DNA from: Camarhynchus parvulus
Taxonomy: Eukaryota > Chordata > Aves > Passeriformes > Thraupidae
Direction: 5' to 3'
NCBI RefSeq assembly: GCF_901933205.1
Contig: NC_044574.1
Span: 19,949,733 to 20,013,732 of the forward strand
DNA: 64,000 nt
Part shown: positions 61,301 to 64,000 of the stretch, in pieces
Numbering within the stretch: the stretch's first letter is position 1
Layout of the letters: every line of letters begins with the position of its first letter
Program-made: the position numbers and the translations under genes
The notes under the pieces: generated by a model
Database searches by the model: none
Seen by the model: only the letters and a program-made list of their open reading frames with translations
What the model was told of the DNA's origin: nothing

Positions 61301-63090
61301 TAGAAAAATGCTGAAGGAGAGGTAGATATGTTAAAATGTACTGACAGTATATCTGCCATTGTATTCAGCTAGAAATACAGAAAATATTAAAACCACATGA
61401 TTTAGAAACACTTTTCATGGTTTTTTAAAGAAAAAAAATCTTATTTGTATAAAAATGCAAATTGTCTATTTCCATATATTTCTTGACATGTGACCAAACA
61501 GAAAGAATTAGTGTAGAATTAATGGATGGATTGCTTTTTTGATTACATTAAAAAAAAAAGAAGTATTCAATCTCCTAACTTGTTTAAATTAAATAGAAAA
61601 CAATGTTAGAACTGAATTTTGCAGAGAAAAAAATGTCTTGAACATAAAAATGTATATTTCCAAAATAATACATAAATTATAATTGTATTGGCTGAGTGAC
61701 TGGCAAATAGGTCAGAGCTCAACCAAAGTGAAAACAGTTGTAGACAAGTTTTGCAAATAAAAAAAACAATTCCCAGTTTCTAACACAGAAAAACAAAAGT
61801 GTTAGAGAAAAGTTTTTGCTATCTACTAATTATATACTTCATTAAGTTTGCTGGGTTGTGAATTGCCTGTAGAGCTGAGCAGAGGAGATAAAGTCTGTTC
61901 TTATTATTTTATTTATTTATGTATGTATATGTTTATTTATTTATTTAAATTTTCTAGGGTAATAAATAAAAAACTTTTGAAAGGGATTTCCCATTACTTG
62001 CAAGACTCCTCTTTTTTATAACCAAGTGTGAGGTCAGCCAGGTGACCTTATCTACTTCCAAGATTTTTCTGGTCCTTCACAGAATTTGTGAACTAGATTT
62101 ATTAATAAAGGAGATAGCATCTATGGTTCCTCATGACTCATCTATAATTTTCAGATAAACCTTGATGAAATAATCTGATTATAGTGTGAAGCTCTTTGTG
62201 CAAAATATCTTCTAAAATGTTTAGAGAAATAAACTATTTAGTTTTCATTTTTTCCTTATGTTTTCTGACAGTTCAAATTTCACAATATGAACACTTGAAA
62301 AACTAAAGGTGATCCTTTTTACATCTGGAATTATTTTTGTCCACATTGTAAGAAAAAATTTGCAGAATTTCAAAGGTATTGCTATCCAGATTATTTTAAA
62401 ATAGACTACAGTAAGCTTCACGTGACTAAGCTGAAAAATATTTGCAAGTAGAAAATTTATTTTTTTAATGTAATTTTCCTACCTGTTTCATGAAATACTT
62501 TTTTTTTTAGTTGCAAACTAAACCTGGAACTATGAAGGCAATCTAATTTTTCCTGCCTCTGAAAAATTATCAGTAGTGATTATTAGTTGGGTTTTATTTC
62601 TATACTCACAACCACCTGTTCTGTTACAGGTATCCTGCCTGCTATCATCACCTACAAGTCATTAATAAGAAAGCAAGTTAAGAATGGACCTTGAAATTTC
62701 CAAAATTTTTGTTTAAGCAATCAAGATCCAATAATTAATTTGAGCAGTATAAGCAATCTGAGGAAGAAAGGAAGAACTGCAGTGAAAAAAGATTACTGAA
62801 TATATTGAATCTGTTTCATGGCAGTTAGTAATTTATTTTCACTGAAAATTGAGTTCAAATATATCTACAAATATATAATCTTATCAGGTAAATTGCTAAG
62901 TGACACCATGTCTCAGATAAAGATGATAGCATTTACAAGTAGAAAATAATAAGACTGTTGAAGATAATTAGAGGACTTTTTTAAATCAGAAGGAAATACC
63001 AAATTGCAGAGTGTTCAAAAAGACTTGACACGAGAAAGAAAGTACAGCTATGGCTATTTCCATGAAAGATGCTGAATTTTCAAAAGCTTA
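58331..63090. other. Unique AT-rich sequence with motif-dense stretches
   Basis: No gene, RNA or transposon is recognised. Three stretches (59140-59320, 59575-59780, 60690-60850) are dense in homeodomain, POU, E-box or TEAD-like motifs and are reported as candidate conserved regulatory elements. A (TTTA)n repeat lies at 61901-61947. Confidence 0.5.
61901..61947. repeat. (TTTA)n microsatellite, imperfect
   Basis: TTTA units interrupted by GTATGTATATG in the middle, about 47 bases in all. Confidence 0.85.
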
Positions 63091-63452
63091 TCACATCCTC
63101 AAGTCCTTCTCAGCAGTGCTGCTCTCAGTGACTTCTTCTTACAGTCTATGGTTATGTCTGGGATTGCCCCAATCCAGATGCAGCATCCTGCACTTCAACT
63201 TCTTAAACTTCATGAGGTTCTCATAGACCCCCTTCTCAGGTTTGTCCATCCCATGACATCCCTTCCTTCTGTTGTGTCAACTGCACTGCTCAGCTCGTGC
63301 CACCTGAAATCTTGCTGAGGCTGTAGTCCATCTCACTCTGTCATTGATGAAGATACTGAAGAGCACCAGTCCCAAGAGAGAGCCCTGAGGACACCACACA
63401 TTACAGGACCCCAGCTGGACACAGAGCCATTGACCACGACTTTTACGCCCCA
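63091..63452 (-). mobile_element. CR1 LINE internal fragment, about 360 bp
   Basis: The plus strand shows reverse-complemented CR1 ORF2: CCTCAAGTCCTTCTCAGCAG, GGGATTGCCCCAATCCAGAT, CTTCATGAGGTTCTCATAG and GAAGAGCACCAGTCCCAAG. Minus-strand translation gives CPQGSLLGLVLFSIFIND (63358-63393 and onward), the conserved motif just before the reverse-transcriptase active site. Both ends are truncated: neither the 3' UTR and tail nor the 5' part is present. Confidence 0.9.
63277..63440 (-). pseudogene. CR1 ORF2 reverse-transcriptase remnant
   Basis: Within the CR1 fragment at 63091-63452. The PQGSLLGLVLFSIFIND motif is well kept, but sequence between it and the active site is shortened. SKFADD has become SARFQV (FQVA at about 63298-63309), and a stop follows shortly after. 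It is non-functional. Confidence 0.78.
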
Positions 63453-64000
63453 GGTCAGCCCTGGGGGATAATTGCAGAGATCTAGGTGAAATGAATGATA
63501 CTTCCATCAATGACCAAAATTATTCTATGAACTCCAGTGAGAGTTATTGTGAGTAACTCAGGTTTATCTTAATAAGTATATCTGTTTGGTATAAAGATTA
63601 AGGTTCTGATGTGGAACAGCAATTTATTCCAAGAGTAACTGTACTAAATCAATAGGAATTAGACACCTGTTCTCAACATAAGAAACTGACCTTTGCAATC
63701 CATCATCTATCACATTTTTGGTACCCACTACACTGTCTCAGGCCTGGGTAAACACTACTTACGTCATACCAGATTCTCACTGTGGAAATTAACCACCTGA
63801 TTATGTATGTACTCTCAAGAATAATATTAGTCTAATTGTTTAAAAAAATTAATAATTGCATTTTTGTTATATCAAATATTTTCCAGTGTTTGTCAACAAT
63901 TTTTTGAACCTATTTGATTCCCCCATTCTAATTCTGGAACTTAATTTAATTTTTTTCTGTCTGCATTTTCCCTGCAACTCTGGCTCTTGTTTTATTGTTC
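63453..64000. other. Unique AT-rich sequence, no gene seen
   Basis: Nothing recognisable after the CR1 fragment to the end of the window. Confidence 0.55.

Noticed and set aside
1..64000. CRISPR arrays, tRNA, rRNA and U6-type RNA genes
   Set aside because: I looked for regular direct repeats with spacers, tRNA B-box-like GGTTCGAATC and conserved small-RNA cores on both strands. None was seen.

Overview
This window looks like an AT-rich gene desert from a bird genome. The main reason is the set of chicken-repeat-1 (CR1) LINE copies. Several end in the avian-type octamer tail (ATTCTATG units, seen as CATAGAAT on the opposite strand) and carry recognisable 3' CR1 sequence. Endogenous-retrovirus LTRs add support, one of them of a common avian ERVL-like type. 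I found no convincing host exon, tRNA, rRNA, snRNA, CRISPR array or bacterial or phage gene. Nearly all open frames are short, many lack an ATG start, and the longest ones run antisense through CR1 copies. No functional protein-coding gene is called.

Layout, left to right. A 5'-truncated CR1 of about 2 kb lies at 1201-3243 (minus). A diverged ERVL-like LTR lies at 6356-6796 (plus), followed by an unclassified T-rich segment to about 7340. A second CR1 is at 9065-10043 (minus). A strongly strand-asymmetric G/T tract sits at 12431-12599. From there to about 23.1 kb the DNA is almost bare, with one unexplained 154-codon frame at 16454-16918. A tentative LTR is at 23102-23668 and a solo LTR with a near-perfect target duplication at 25128-25643. 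Two CR1 3' fragments follow at 28973-29391 and 29806-30366 (both minus). A textbook solo LTR at 34147-34590 has a perfect 7-bp terminal inverted repeat and a perfect 4-bp target-site duplication. A short CR1 3' end is at 36660-36786 (plus), and a second G/T tract at 38287-38417. Two neighbouring CR1 3' ends at 47885-48243 and 48373-48518 (plus) flank a perfect 14-bp inverted repeat. A further CR1 is at 50355-50895 (plus), a 60-bp CR1 stub at 55406-55465 (minus), and a CR1 reverse-transcriptase fragment at 63091-63452 (minus).

Nothing here works together as a pathway. The transposable elements are independent, old, mutated insertions. Every CR1 copy that covers the reverse-transcriptase active site has lost it (FADD reads as FPDV, FFNN and FQVA in three copies). 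The unique sequence between them may hold long-range regulatory elements. A few stretches, mainly at 59-61 kb and 3.6 kb, are dense in homeodomain and POU-type motifs and are flagged as candidates for a conservation test. I did not find a novel biological system. The family names rest on recognition by eye, because no database search was possible.
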